A DNA stretch of 37,557 bases from Gemmatimonadota bacterium (GTDB lineage: Bacteria > Gemmatimonadota > Gemmatimonadetes > Longimicrobiales > Gaopeijiaceae). This document shows positions 1 through 7,250 of this stretch, piece by piece (positions within the stretch are counted from its first letter, which is position 1; each line of letters opens with the position of its first letter). The notes under the pieces are model-generated. The model made no database searches. It had not been told where the DNA came from and saw only the letters and a program-made list of their open reading frames with translations. Location: contig QJYK01000023.1 in NCBI GenBank assembly GCA_003248075.1, positions 1-37,557 on the forward strand, given 5' to 3'. Position numbers and translations under genes: made by a program.

Positions 1-2
1 AG

Positions 3-1181
3 GGGGCGCCCACGGACCAGCGTACCGACGTCTGGTCGTTCGGGGTGGTGCTGTTCGAGATGTTGGCCGGGCGCCGACCGTTCAGCGGGAGCTCCCCGGC
101 CCACACCCTCGCCAGGATCCTGGAGCGCGATCCGCCGTGGGAGGCGCTGCCGGCGGACATGCCGCAGTCGGTGATCGGCTTGCTCCAAGGCTGCCTGACG
201 CGCGACGCGGACACCCGGCTCCGGCACATCGCGGAGGCCGCCGCCGTGCTGGAGCGCGTGGTGCCCCACCGGGCCGACTCGTCGGAGATTCCGCCGGGTG
301 GCCAGGCGGCTCCGGAGGAACCGCCCAGCACCGCATCGCTTCAACGGCTGGAACAGGAGATCCGCTTTTGCACGGCGTCGGACGGGGTCCGCATCGCCTA
401 CGCGACCGTGGGGAGCGGCCCCGTCATCGTCAAGGCGGCGAACTGGCTGAACCACCTCGAATACGACTGGGGCAGTCCGGTGTGGCGGCACGTATTTCGC
501 GAGCTGGCCCGCGACAACATGCTGGTACGCTATGACGAGCGCGGGAACGGGCTGTCGGACCGCGACGTGGAGGATCTCAGCTTCGGCGCGTTCGTGCGCG
601 ACCTGGAAACGGTCGTCGACGCGGCGGGCCACGAGCGGTTCGCCCTGTTCGGGATCTCGCAAGGCGCGTCGGTGTCGATCGCGTATTCCGTCGCCCATCC
701 GGAGCGGGTGTCACACCTCGTCCTGCTGGGGGGGTACGCTCTTGGCCGCAGCAGGCGCTCACCGGAGGCCGCGGAGCAGGCCGATGCCATGCGCACCCTG
801 ATGCGACTGGGCTGGGGGCAGGACAACGACCAGTTCCGCCAGCTGTTCACCTCGTCCATGATCCCCGGCGCCACGCGGGAGCAGATGCAGTGGTTCAATG
901 ACCTGCAGCGCATGACGGCGAGCGCGGCAACCGCTGTGCGTTTGCGCTCCGCGTTCGATGGTATCGACGTGTCGGAGCTCCTGGGCCGCGTACGGGTGCC
1001 CACGTTGGTGCTCCACGCGAGGGGTGACGCGGCCGTTCCCTTCGAGCAGGGAAGGATGCTCGCCAGCAGGATCCCGGGGGCCCGCTTCTGCACGCTCGAG
1101 AGTCAGAACCATCTCCTGCTCGAGGGCGAGCCGGCCTGGGCGCGCTTCCTCATGGAGTTCAAACGCTTCCTGGGGACCTAG
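3..1181 (+). CDS. Ser/Thr protein kinase (C-terminal lobe) fused to an alpha/beta hydrolase, partial at left edge
   Basis: The frame is open from the first bases of the window, so the 5' part of the gene is missing. The first about 90 residues are the end of a eukaryotic-type kinase domain: DVWSFGVVLFEML is subdomain IX and the Arg in DTRLRHI is the subdomain XI Arg. After a Pro/Glu-rich linker comes a complete alpha/beta hydrolase domain. Its nucleophile elbow is GISQGAS (Ser codon 657-659), the acid is the Asp of RGDAAVPF (1026-1028), and the His lies in SQNHLLLEG, so the catalytic triad looks intact. The hydrolase part starts 'SDGVRIAYATVGSGP', a form often fused to signalling domains such as LuxR or cyclases. 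I infer a soluble signalling protein in which phosphorylation and hydrolase activity or ligand binding are linked; the substrate is unknown. The stop is one base before the dioxygenase start, so it probably leads the operon that follows. Confidence 0.85.
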   Translation, partial: GAPTDQRTDVWSFGVVLFEMLAGRRPFSGSSPAHTLARILERDPPWEALPADMPQSVIGLLQGCLTRDADTRLRHIAEAAAVLERVVPHRADSSEIPPGGQAAPEEPPSTASLQRLEQEIRFCTASDGVRIAYATVGSGPVIVKAANWLNHLEYDWGSPVWRHVFRELARDNMLVRYDERGNGLSDRDVEDLSFGAFVRDLETVVDAAGHERFALFGISQGASVSIAYSVAHPERVSHLVLLGGYALGRSRRSPEAAEQADAMRTLMRLGWGQDNDQFRQLFTSSMIPGATREQMQWFNDLQRMTASAATAVRLRSAFDGIDVSELLGRVRVPTLVLHARGDAAVPFEQGRMLASRIPGARFCTLESQNHLLLEGEPAWARFLMEFKRFLGT

Positions 1182-1182
1182 C

Positions 1183-2001
1183 ATGGGCAGACTCGACATC
1201 CGTCCGGTCACTCCGACCATCGGCGCCGAGATCCATGGTGTCGACCTGGCAGACCTTCCCATGGAGGACTTCGAGACGATCCACGGGGCGCTGGCGAAGC
1301 ACCAGGTCCTGTTCTTCCGCGATCAGGACATCTCGGTCGAGGCCCACAAATCGTTCGGCGCCCGATTCGGCGAGCTCGCCGTGCACCCCAACGACCCGGG
1401 GCTGGAGGGCCACCCCGAGGTCATGATCATCCACGCCGACGAGACGTCGAAGCGCGTCGCGGGCGAGATGTGGCACTCGGACGTGTCGTGCTCCCTCGAG
1501 CCACCCATGGGTTCCATCCTCCGGATGTTCGTCGTCCCGCCGAATGGCGGCGATACGCTTTTTGCCAGCATGTATGCTGCGTACGACGCGCTGTCGGATG
1601 GGATGAAGGCATACTTGGACGGCCTGACCGCGGAGCACGACGGCGGGCCCTACTACCGGGAGGTGAATCGGATCATCGGGCGCGGTGACGGCGGCAAGAG
1701 CTATCCCAGTGCCGAGCACCCGGTCGTCCGCACCCATCCGGTCACGGGTCGGCGCTGCCTGTTCGTGAACTCGATGTTCACGACGCGACTGGTCGGCGTG
1801 CCCCGGGCGGAGAGCGACGCGATACTCGCCCACCTCTTCGACCACGTGAAGAACCCGCTCTTCCAGTGCCGGTTCACGTGGCGACCCCACTCGGTCGCGT
1901 TCTGGGACAACCGCTGCACCCAGCACTTCGCCGTGTGGGACTACTACCCCCACGTACGTTCGGGCTACCGCGTGACGGTGAAGGGGGAGCGGCCCGTCTG
2001 A
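1183..2001 (+). CDS. TauD/TfdA-family Fe(II)/2-oxoglutarate-dependent dioxygenase
   Basis: This is a 272-residue protein. I start it at the ATG one base after the upstream stop, where the family's N-terminal pattern 'IRPVTPTIGAEIHGVDL' begins. It would hydroxylate or oxidatively cleave a small substrate while converting 2-oxoglutarate to succinate. The Fe(II) facial triad is visible as H98 and D100 in WHSDVS and H248 in CTQHFAVWDYYP. R259, 11 residues after the distal His, matches the 2-oxoglutarate-binding Arg of TauD. The length matches TauD. The substrate (taurine, an aryloxyacetate, an alkyl sulfate or something else) cannot be told from sequence. It lies between the kinase-hydrolase gene and the ArsM-like methyltransferase gene, so it may act on the same substrate as the latter; that is inference. 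It ends with TGA, which shows that UGA works as a stop codon in the neighbouring gene. Confidence 0.92.
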   Translation: MGRLDIRPVTPTIGAEIHGVDLADLPMEDFETIHGALAKHQVLFFRDQDISVEAHKSFGARFGELAVHPNDPGLEGHPEVMIIHADETSKRVAGEMWHSDVSCSLEPPMGSILRMFVVPPNGGDTLFASMYAAYDALSDGMKAYLDGLTAEHDGGPYYREVNRIIGRGDGGKSYPSAEHPVVRTHPVTGRRCLFVNSMFTTRLVGVPRAESDAILAHLFDHVKNPLFQCRFTWRPHSVAFWDNRCTQHFAVWDYYPHVRSGYRVTVKGERPV

Positions 2002-2097
2002 AGCGGCGGACTGCCCTTGCCTGGCCGCGTCGGCGCGGCAATGATGCCCCACCCACCGACGGGCCCCGCCGAAACATCCACCGATACGGAGCCGTGC

Positions 2098-2898
2098 ATG
2101 ACCGACGCCGTCGAAGCTCAAGCGTCCCTGGAGGGGGCGCTCAAGGACGAGATCATCCGGATGTACGAGGAGATCGCCGAGAACCCGGACGCGGAGTTCC
2201 ACTTCTTCCACGGGCGGGAGGCGGCGGAGTTGTTCGAGTACGAGCCCGAATGGCTCGACCGCGCCCCGGCCGGAGCCGTCAGGTCGTTCGCCGGGGTCGG
2301 AAACCCGCACTTGCGGGCCGCCTTCAAGACCGGAGAGACCGTGCTCGACCTCGGGAGCGGTGCGGGGCTCGACTCGATCATCGCGTCCTGGGCCGTCGGT
2401 CCCGGGGGACGCGTCATCGGCGTGGACATGAATCCGTCGATGTGCAGGAAGGCCCGCGAGCACGTCGCGGCCTCCGGCTCCGACCTCGAGTGTCACGAGG
2501 GGGTCATGGAGTCGATCCCGGTGCCCGACGCCTCGGTCGACGTCGTGATCTCGAACGGCGTGATCAACCTGTCGTTCCGCAAGCGTCGTGTGGTGGAGGA
2601 GCTCTTCCGCGTGCTCAAGCCCGGCGGACGCATCTCGATCACGGACATCGTGAGCGGAAAGCAGCTGTCCCAGAAGATCGTGAACGACCCCAACCTGTGG
2701 GCTTCCTGAATCGGAGGCGCTCTCCTGGAGGGAGAGATGTTCCGGCTCCTCGAAGAGTCGGGCTTCACGAGGGTGAAGACGGCGGTCGTGCCACGCTTCC
2801 GCTTCCGCAAGGCCAGCACCCAGAGCTCCGCCGAGTCCTACGGTGTGAAGGCGGTGATGATCACGGCGACCAGGCCCGGGGGTGGCCCGGCGACGTAG
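2098..2898 (+). CDS. ArsM-like SAM-dependent methyltransferase, predicted selenoprotein (in-frame TGA = Sec204)
   Basis: The ATG at 2098 follows an ACGGAG Shine-Dalgarno. Residues 82-93 (VLDLGSGAGLDS) are SAM motif I, D110 is the ribose-binding acid, VISNGVINL is motif IV and RVLKPGGRISITDI is motif V/VI. This order matches arsenite methyltransferase (AS3MT/ArsM) relatives. Codon 204 is TGA (2707-2709) in the context WAS-TGA-IGGALLEGE. Relatives have WxxCIxGAL there, and this Cys is an As(III)-binding catalytic residue in ArsM. The same frame continues for 62 codons (FRLLEESGFTRVK, then AESYGVKAVMITATRP, the usual C terminus) to TAG at 2896, overlapping the MFS start. A hairpin follows the TGA. 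The second ArsM thiol, in SNCVINL, is Gly here, so the substrate may not be arsenite. If UGA is read as stop, the product is 203 residues and lacks the active-site region. Read without Sec it would be called a truncated gene or pseudogene. Confidence 0.82.
2707..2709 (+). other. Candidate selenocysteine codon (UGA) in the methyltransferase
   Basis: This TGA replaces a Cys codon that is conserved in ArsM-like proteins. A single TGC-to-TGA difference would give the usual WASCIGGA. Family sequence resumes at once in the same frame, with no indel. By hand count 55 of the next 62 codons end in G or C, which is like real coding sequence here. A nonsense mutation at this one position cannot be excluded from one sequence. 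Confidence 0.8.
2711..2745 (+). promoter_or_regulatory. Candidate bacterial SECIS hairpin
   Basis: The hairpin begins two bases after the in-frame TGA. Its lower stem pairs TCGGA (2711-2715) with TCCGG (2741-2745), with one G-U pair. A symmetric 4x4 internal loop follows. The upper stem is a perfect 6 bp, CTCTCC (2720-2725) with GGAGAG (2731-2736), closing a 5-nt loop TGGAG (2726-2730). The loop starts 17 nt after the TGA and its second base is G. From memory, bacterial SECIS elements lie directly 3' of the UGA, with the apical loop about 16-37 nt away and a G in its first two positions. This one fits. SelB binding is inferred, not seen. Confidence 0.65.
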
Positions 2899-4168
2899 GG
2901 TGACGAAGCGACCCACGATCGAGCTGGGGCTGGGAGCCAACGCCAGCCAGTTCTGGCTGCTGGTCCTCGTGAACGCGCTCGTGGGCTCGATGGTGGGCCT
3001 CGAGCGCACCGTCCTGCCACTCCTCGCCGAGGCTGAGCTGGGAGTCGCCTCGAAGAGTGCCGCCCTGTCGTTCATCGCGACCTTCGGCGCGGTGAAGGCG
3101 GTCGCCAACTTCTCCGCCGGTCGGCTGGGAGACCGTTACGGGCGCAAGCCGGTGCTCGTGGCGGGATGGCTCGCGGCAGTGCCTGTCGTGCCGCTGGTGA
3201 TCTGGGCGCCGTCCTGGTCGTGGATCGTGCTCGCCAACGTGCTCCTTGGCGTCAACCAGGGGCTGGCGTGGTCCACGACCGTGATCATGAAGATCGACCT
3301 GGTCGGGCCCAGTCAGAGGGGGCTCGCCATGGGGTTGAACGAGTTCGCCGGCTACATCGCGGTGGCGCTCGCGGCGCTGCTCAGCGGGGTCGTCGCCGAG
3401 GCGCACGGGCTCCGTCCCGAGCCCTTCTACATGGGCATCGCCGCCGTCGCCGTCGGGTTGGGACTCTCGGCCGCCCTGGTTCGGGAGACGCGCGGACACG
3501 CCGAGATGGAGGCGGCTACCCTCCGAGCGGGGCAGCGCCGGGACGGGATGGCGGCGATCCCCACGACTGGGCAGGTCTTTCGATTGGGTTCGTGGCGCCA
3601 TCCGGCGCTGTCGAGCGCCAGCCAGGCGGGCCTGGTGAACAACCTCAACGACGGGCTGGCATGGGGCCTGTTTCCGCTCTTCTACGCCGCGGGCGGACTC
3701 GATGTCGCCTCCATCGGCGTCCTGGCTTCGACCTATCCGGCCACGTGGGGCATCCTCCAGCTGTGGACGGGGGCGCTTTCGGACCGCTGGGGGCGCAAGT
3801 GGTTGATCGTCGGCGGGATGCTGCTCCAGGGCCTTGCGCTCGCTGGTATCGCGATGGCCCGGGGGTTCTGGCCATGGCTCGGTGCCTCCGTGCTGCTCGG
3901 TACGGGCACCGCCATGGTCTACCCTACGCTGCTCGCGTCGGTCGGCGACGTGGCCCACCCCACCTGGCGGGGTTCGGCGGTCGGCGTTTATCGTCTCTGG
4001 CGCGACAGCGGATATGCCGTGGGCGCGCTGGTGGCCGGTGGGCTGGCCGACGCATTCGGTATGCCCGTAGCCATCGGTGCGGTGGCGTCCCTGACCGCGC
4101 TTTCCGGCGTGCTCGTAGCCTGGCGGATGCCTGAGACCCTCACGACGCGCGACGCTCCCGTGCGGTGA
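2882..4168 (+). CDS. MFS transporter, about 12 membrane helices
   Basis: This 428-residue major facilitator is read from GTG 2882. An in-frame GTG at 2900, directly after the upstream TAG, would give 422 residues, and neither has a clear Shine-Dalgarno. The two six-helix halves are visible. The MFS A-motif appears as GRLGDRYGRKP after helix 2 and again as GALSDRWGRKW in the second half. Helix 4 to 5 contains the distinctive NQGLAWS and MKIDLVGP. A cytoplasmic charged loop (about residues 198-230) separates the halves. It is probably a drug/proton-type exporter in the inner membrane. Its start overlaps the readthrough end of the methyltransferase by 17 nt (or lies 1 nt after it), so the two are probably translated together. 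I infer that it exports the methylated or oxidised product of the operon, but the substrate is not known. Confidence 0.9.
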   Translation: MARRRRVTKRPTIELGLGANASQFWLLVLVNALVGSMVGLERTVLPLLAEAELGVASKSAALSFIATFGAVKAVANFSAGRLGDRYGRKPVLVAGWLAAVPVVPLVIWAPSWSWIVLANVLLGVNQGLAWSTTVIMKIDLVGPSQRGLAMGLNEFAGYIAVALAALLSGVVAEAHGLRPEPFYMGIAAVAVGLGLSAALVRETRGHAEMEAATLRAGQRRDGMAAIPTTGQVFRLGSWRHPALSSASQAGLVNNLNDGLAWGLFPLFYAAGGLDVASIGVLASTYPATWGILQLWTGALSDRWGRKWLIVGGMLLQGLALAGIAMARGFWPWLGASVLLGTGTAMVYPTLLASVGDVAHPTWRGSAVGVYRLWRDSGYAVGALVAGGLADAFGMPVAIGAVASLTALSGVLVAWRMPETLTTRDAPVR

Positions 4169-4180
4169 GGTCTGGCCCGC

Positions 4181-4771
4181 TCAGCGTGCCCGCGAGCTCC
4201 AGCGCAGTCCGGCGCGCAGCCGGAGGAGGGCGGGCCTCTCGGCCAGGTCTGGTCCGCTCGCGGCAGTGCGTGCGAAAGCCAGCTCGCCAACCCTTACGAC
4301 GTCTCCCCCGAGGTCGAGCGACCACCCTTCGTCGAAGGCGAGTCGGAGGCCGGCTCCCCCTCCGTACGCCGCCGCAGAAGTGGTCCGCTCGGGCTGACCC
4401 GACCCTCTGCGCATCTGTGCGTTGAATGCGATGCCGGCGAGCCCGCGCGCGTACAAGGCCAGAGAGCCCACAGCAGCGCCCACCTCGGGTCCGACGCCCA
4501 CGAGCACGACCCGGTTGTCTGCCCTCTCGAAGGGACCCTCCTGGGCATCCAGCGGCATCAGCATCCCGTCGGCCCGCAGCCGCAGGACCGACGTGAGGCG
4601 GCGCGAAACCACCGCATCGAATCCGATGCCGCCGTTCAGGAACTCGGAGCTGCCACCGACGAACAGGGTCGCGCTGACCGAAGCACCTACCGACCACGCT
4701 CCCTCGACCTGTCCGGCCGCGCTCGCCGGCGCGAGAAGCACCACCGCCAGGACGCCGAGCACGCCGTTCAC
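4181..4771 (-). CDS. Exported outer-membrane beta-barrel-like protein, unknown function
   Basis: The start is GTG at 4771, preceded by the strong Shine-Dalgarno GGGAGGAGA; the frame runs further upstream but without a signal. The 196-residue product begins with a hydrophobic signal peptide (NGVLGVLAVVLLAPASAAG, probable cleavage before QVEG). The mature part has alternating polar/hydrophobic strands rich in Gly and aromatic residues (SVGASVSATLFVGG, GFDAVVSRRL, VGPEVGAAVGSLALYARG, GGGAGLRLAF) and ends with a strand-like LRLRAGLRWSSRAR. This pattern suits a small outer-membrane barrel, but I cannot name a family. It lies 40 nt downstream of the membrane TPR gene on the same strand and is probably cotranscribed with it. 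It converges on the MFS gene, leaving only 12 nt between the two stops. Confidence 0.7.
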   Translation of the reverse strand: MNGVLGVLAVVLLAPASAAGQVEGAWSVGASVSATLFVGGSSEFLNGGIGFDAVVSRRLTSVLRLRADGMLMPLDAQEGPFERADNRVVLVGVGPEVGAAVGSLALYARGLAGIAFNAQMRRGSGQPERTTSAAAYGGGAGLRLAFDEGWSLDLGGDVVRVGELAFARTAASGPDLAERPALLRLRAGLRWSSRAR

Positions 4772-4811
4772 ATCTTCTCCTCCCCCATCCCTTTCGGTAG
4801 CGAAGAGCCGC

Positions 4812-7019
4812 TCAGCCCGGTGCGAGCTCGGCCAGCCGCGCGCGCGCGTCACCGACTTCGCGCAGCTCCGGATCGGCCCCACCCCAGAGCTCCAGGAACC
4901 GTTGATACGCCGCCCGCGCCTCCACGGTCCGCCCCAGCTCCTGCAGGACGCGGGCGAGGCGGTAGTGGGCGAGGATCCACTCCTCCTGGCTCTCGCGCGA
5001 CGTCTCCGATCCCTGAGCCCGGGTCACCTCCTCGAGCAGCGATGCCGCGCCCTCCTTCTCGGCGGCCGCAAGCCGCGCCTGCGCCAACGCCGAAAGGACC
5101 CGCACCGGTCGCCCGGCGGCCTGGAGCGATGCGGCAGTCTCGAGGTGCGCGGTTCCTTCGGCCAGGTTGCCGCGCGCGACTTCGACCTCGCCCCTCAGGA
5201 GCTCCAGGGCGGCCCGGTTGTCGACGTTGGGCTCGGCGCGGGCGACGGCGCTGTCCAGCAGCTCTTCCGCAGTGCCAAGCTCACCGTTCCTGGCGCCGAG
5301 GACGCCCACTGTGACCAGCAGGATCGAGGGCATCCAGTTCCGGAGCGCCAGATCGCGCGCCGCGCCGATCTCCTGCCTGGCTGCTTCGCCGCGCCCGAGC
5401 CTAAGGTACGCAGCAGCCAGGAACGCGCGGTCGCGCACCTCGCTGATCGGCGAGTGTCCGGCCTGGTGGAGCACGATCGCCTGGCGCAGCAGGTCGGACG
5501 CCTCGACGTACCTGCCCGTGTACGCCCGAAGCAGGGCCATGGACCGGAGGCCGCGTGCCCGGTTCGTCGGTGTTCCCGCCAGCATGAGCCCGTATAGCTC
5601 CTCGGCGTCGGCGAAGCGGCCCAGCAACACCAGGTCGTGCCCGTACTCCTCGTTGAGGACCGCGTTCCCGCGCAGATCGGGCTGCAGGCGGAAGGCCCGC
5701 TCGTACAGGGGCACGGCGGCTTCCAGGTCGCCCTGGCCATAGTGGAGGGTGGCCAGGTTGGCCCATGCGTTGGCGTCGAGCGAGTCGAGGAGGATGACCT
5801 TCTGATAGGCTTCGATCGCTTCCTGGTCGCGGCCCAGGCGGAGAAAGACGTAGCCGAGCCGGCTCCACGCGACCGGATCCTGGGGCATGAGGCTCGTGAG
5901 GGCCCCGAACCACCCCGCGGCGGCCTCCCGGTCGCCCCGCCACTCCGACACCGTTCCCTGGATGGCGAGCCGCTCGCGCTCGGTCACCCCCTCCAGGTGG
6001 GCCAGCGCCTTGTCGAAGGCCGAGTCCGCCCGCACCCGGTCGTTCTGGTTCCAGCGGTACCATTGTCCGAGGGACGCCTGCGCCAGCGCGAAGGTGCTGT
6101 CCAGCTCCACGGCACGGCGATAGAGCACGCCGGCCTCGCCGCCGTGTCCCGCCGAGCCCTCGCGGACCCCCTCCGACCACGCCTTCAGGGCCTCCAGGGA
6201 GACCGTGGTGGCTTGCCTGAGTCGGATCGGGGTCCGCACCATCGAGCCCAGTGTCTCTCCCAGCTCGCGCCGTATCTCCCGCGCCAGCCGATCGACGGCC
6301 TCCAGGACCTCCTCGGGCGAGGAGGCGGTCTCGGTGAGCGAGGACACGGTCTGCTCGGTGGCCGGGTCCACGAGGCGGGCCCCGAGGACGTATCGGTTTC
6401 CCATCCTGCGGAGCGACGGGATGACGACGGCACCGGCGCCCAGGCGCACGGCGAGCTCGATGGACGTCGCCTCGTCGAGGGGCGCGTCCTCCGGGCGTCT
6501 CATCTGACGAAGCCCCTCGCGGATGCGCGGAGCGGCGAGCAGGTTCACGCGGGAGGACTGGGCGAGCGACAGTCGGATGCCCTCGTCGAGCGTGCCGTCG
6601 AAGATCGTGTCCCCCGTCTCGTTCCGGAGATGCGCCACCAGCACCCAGGCACCCTCGGCCAGGGCCATCGCACCCTTGGGGAGCATCACCCATCCGATGG
6701 CTCCGAGTGCGAAGACGATGGCCGCCGTCGCCAGCAGAGGCCACCCGGTGGGGGATCGGGATGGGGATGCCCCTCCGTCCACCGCGTCCTGGGGAACCAC
6801 CTCGAAGGCCCAGGAGAGTCCGATCGCCACGGGGAAGCCCATCAGGGCGACCAGCACCACGAAGCGTAACAGGGAAGGCGGGAGCCCCAGGGCGGGAAAC
6901 GCGATGTCGGCCGCTTGCCAAACGACGAAGACGGCGGCCCCGTAGGCGGCCGTCGTCTGGTAGACCTTCCTGCGCTTCAGCTCGTCGAGGAACGAGCCGG
7001 TCTCGGTGTCCACGGACAT
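4812..7019 (-). CDS. Membrane-anchored FlgO-like/TPR protein
   Basis: This is a 735-residue protein from ATG 7019, with GGGAGAGGG upstream. Residues 10-21 (FLDELKRRKVYQ) are a basic cytoplasmic start. Three membrane helices follow (about 22-44, 48-72 and 93-113). Residues about 126-260 resemble the FlgO-like domain found in many TPR signalling proteins (VAHLRNETGD, then a strand-rich segment on system degradation and scoring). The rest (about 270-730) is TPR repeats, for example AWSRLGYVFLRLGRDQEAIEAY and AWANLATLHYGQGDLEAAVPLYE. Related proteins usually carry a kinase or a CadC-like DNA-binding domain at the N terminus, and this one has neither. It is therefore probably a scaffold or partner protein at the inner membrane. 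It is divergent from the MarR gene, with 231 nt between them. Confidence 0.85.
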   Translation of the reverse strand: MSVDTETGSFLDELKRRKVYQTTAAYGAAVFVVWQAADIAFPALGLPPSLLRFVVLVALMGFPVAIGLSWAFEVVPQDAVDGGASPSRSPTGWPLLATAAIVFALGAIGWVMLPKGAMALAEGAWVLVAHLRNETGDTIFDGTLDEGIRLSLAQSSRVNLLAAPRIREGLRQMRRPEDAPLDEATSIELAVRLGAGAVVIPSLRRMGNRYVLGARLVDPATEQTVSSLTETASSPEEVLEAVDRLAREIRRELGETLGSMVRTPIRLRQATTVSLEALKAWSEGVREGSAGHGGEAGVLYRRAVELDSTFALAQASLGQWYRWNQNDRVRADSAFDKALAHLEGVTERERLAIQGTVSEWRGDREAAAGWFGALTSLMPQDPVAWSRLGYVFLRLGRDQEAIEAYQKVILLDSLDANAWANLATLHYGQGDLEAAVPLYERAFRLQPDLRGNAVLNEEYGHDLVLLGRFADAEELYGLMLAGTPTNRARGLRSMALLRAYTGRYVEASDLLRQAIVLHQAGHSPISEVRDRAFLAAAYLRLGRGEAARQEIGAARDLALRNWMPSILLVTVGVLGARNGELGTAEELLDSAVARAEPNVDNRAALELLRGEVEVARGNLAEGTAHLETAASLQAAGRPVRVLSALAQARLAAAEKEGAASLLEEVTRAQGSETSRESQEEWILAHYRLARVLQELGRTVEARAAYQRFLELWGGADPELREVGDARARLAELAPG

Positions 7020-7206
7020 GCTCGGGCCCTCTCCCGCCTGGAAGATGCAACCGGGTGGGACGAATCGGCAACGGCCGCGACCAGGTCGCAGGAGATGCCC
7101 GCGGGGGCACGCCGGCGTCCTTCCCGACGTTCGATGGCGCGGGGCGCGCCGCGCGTCGCCGGGGCGGCTCGAAACGGGCGGCTTGCCGCTCCGGCCGCGC
7201 GGATAT

Positions 7207-7227
7207 ATATGTGTGCGTCACACTTAT
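7207..7227. promoter_or_regulatory. Dyad operator at the marR-like promoter
   Basis: GTGTG (7211-7215), spacer CGT, CACAC (7219-7223) is a perfect dyad. It is extended outward by ATA (7207-7209) and TAT (7225-7227) after one mismatched position on each side. The right arm overlaps TATGAT (7225-7230), a good -10 hexamer 20 nt before the MarR start codon. The size and position suit autorepression by a MarR dimer. The ATATATAT at 7203-7210 could also serve as a -10 for the leftward TPR gene, so both genes may be controlled here. Confidence 0.55.
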
Positions 7228-7250
7228 GATCTTCCTCGCCCAGAGCCGAC

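Noticed and set aside
2098-2709. Methyltransferase gene as a 203-residue protein or a nonsense pseudogene
   Set aside because: The frame after the TGA is intact family sequence with GC-rich third positions, it reaches the next gene, the TGA replaces a catalytic Cys codon, and a SECIS-like hairpin follows. These together fit Sec better than loss of function, though one sequence cannot exclude it.
2707-2709. UGA reassigned to another amino acid genome-wide (for example Trp)
   Set aside because: Many genes here end in TGA (1999-2001, 4166-4168, 20518-20520) with the next gene starting in the overlap, and Trp is encoded by TGG.
1159-3108. Long leftward open frame of 649 codons
   Set aside because: It is antisense to the dioxygenase and methyltransferase genes, is Arg/Pro/His-rich without family motifs, and reflects high GC content.
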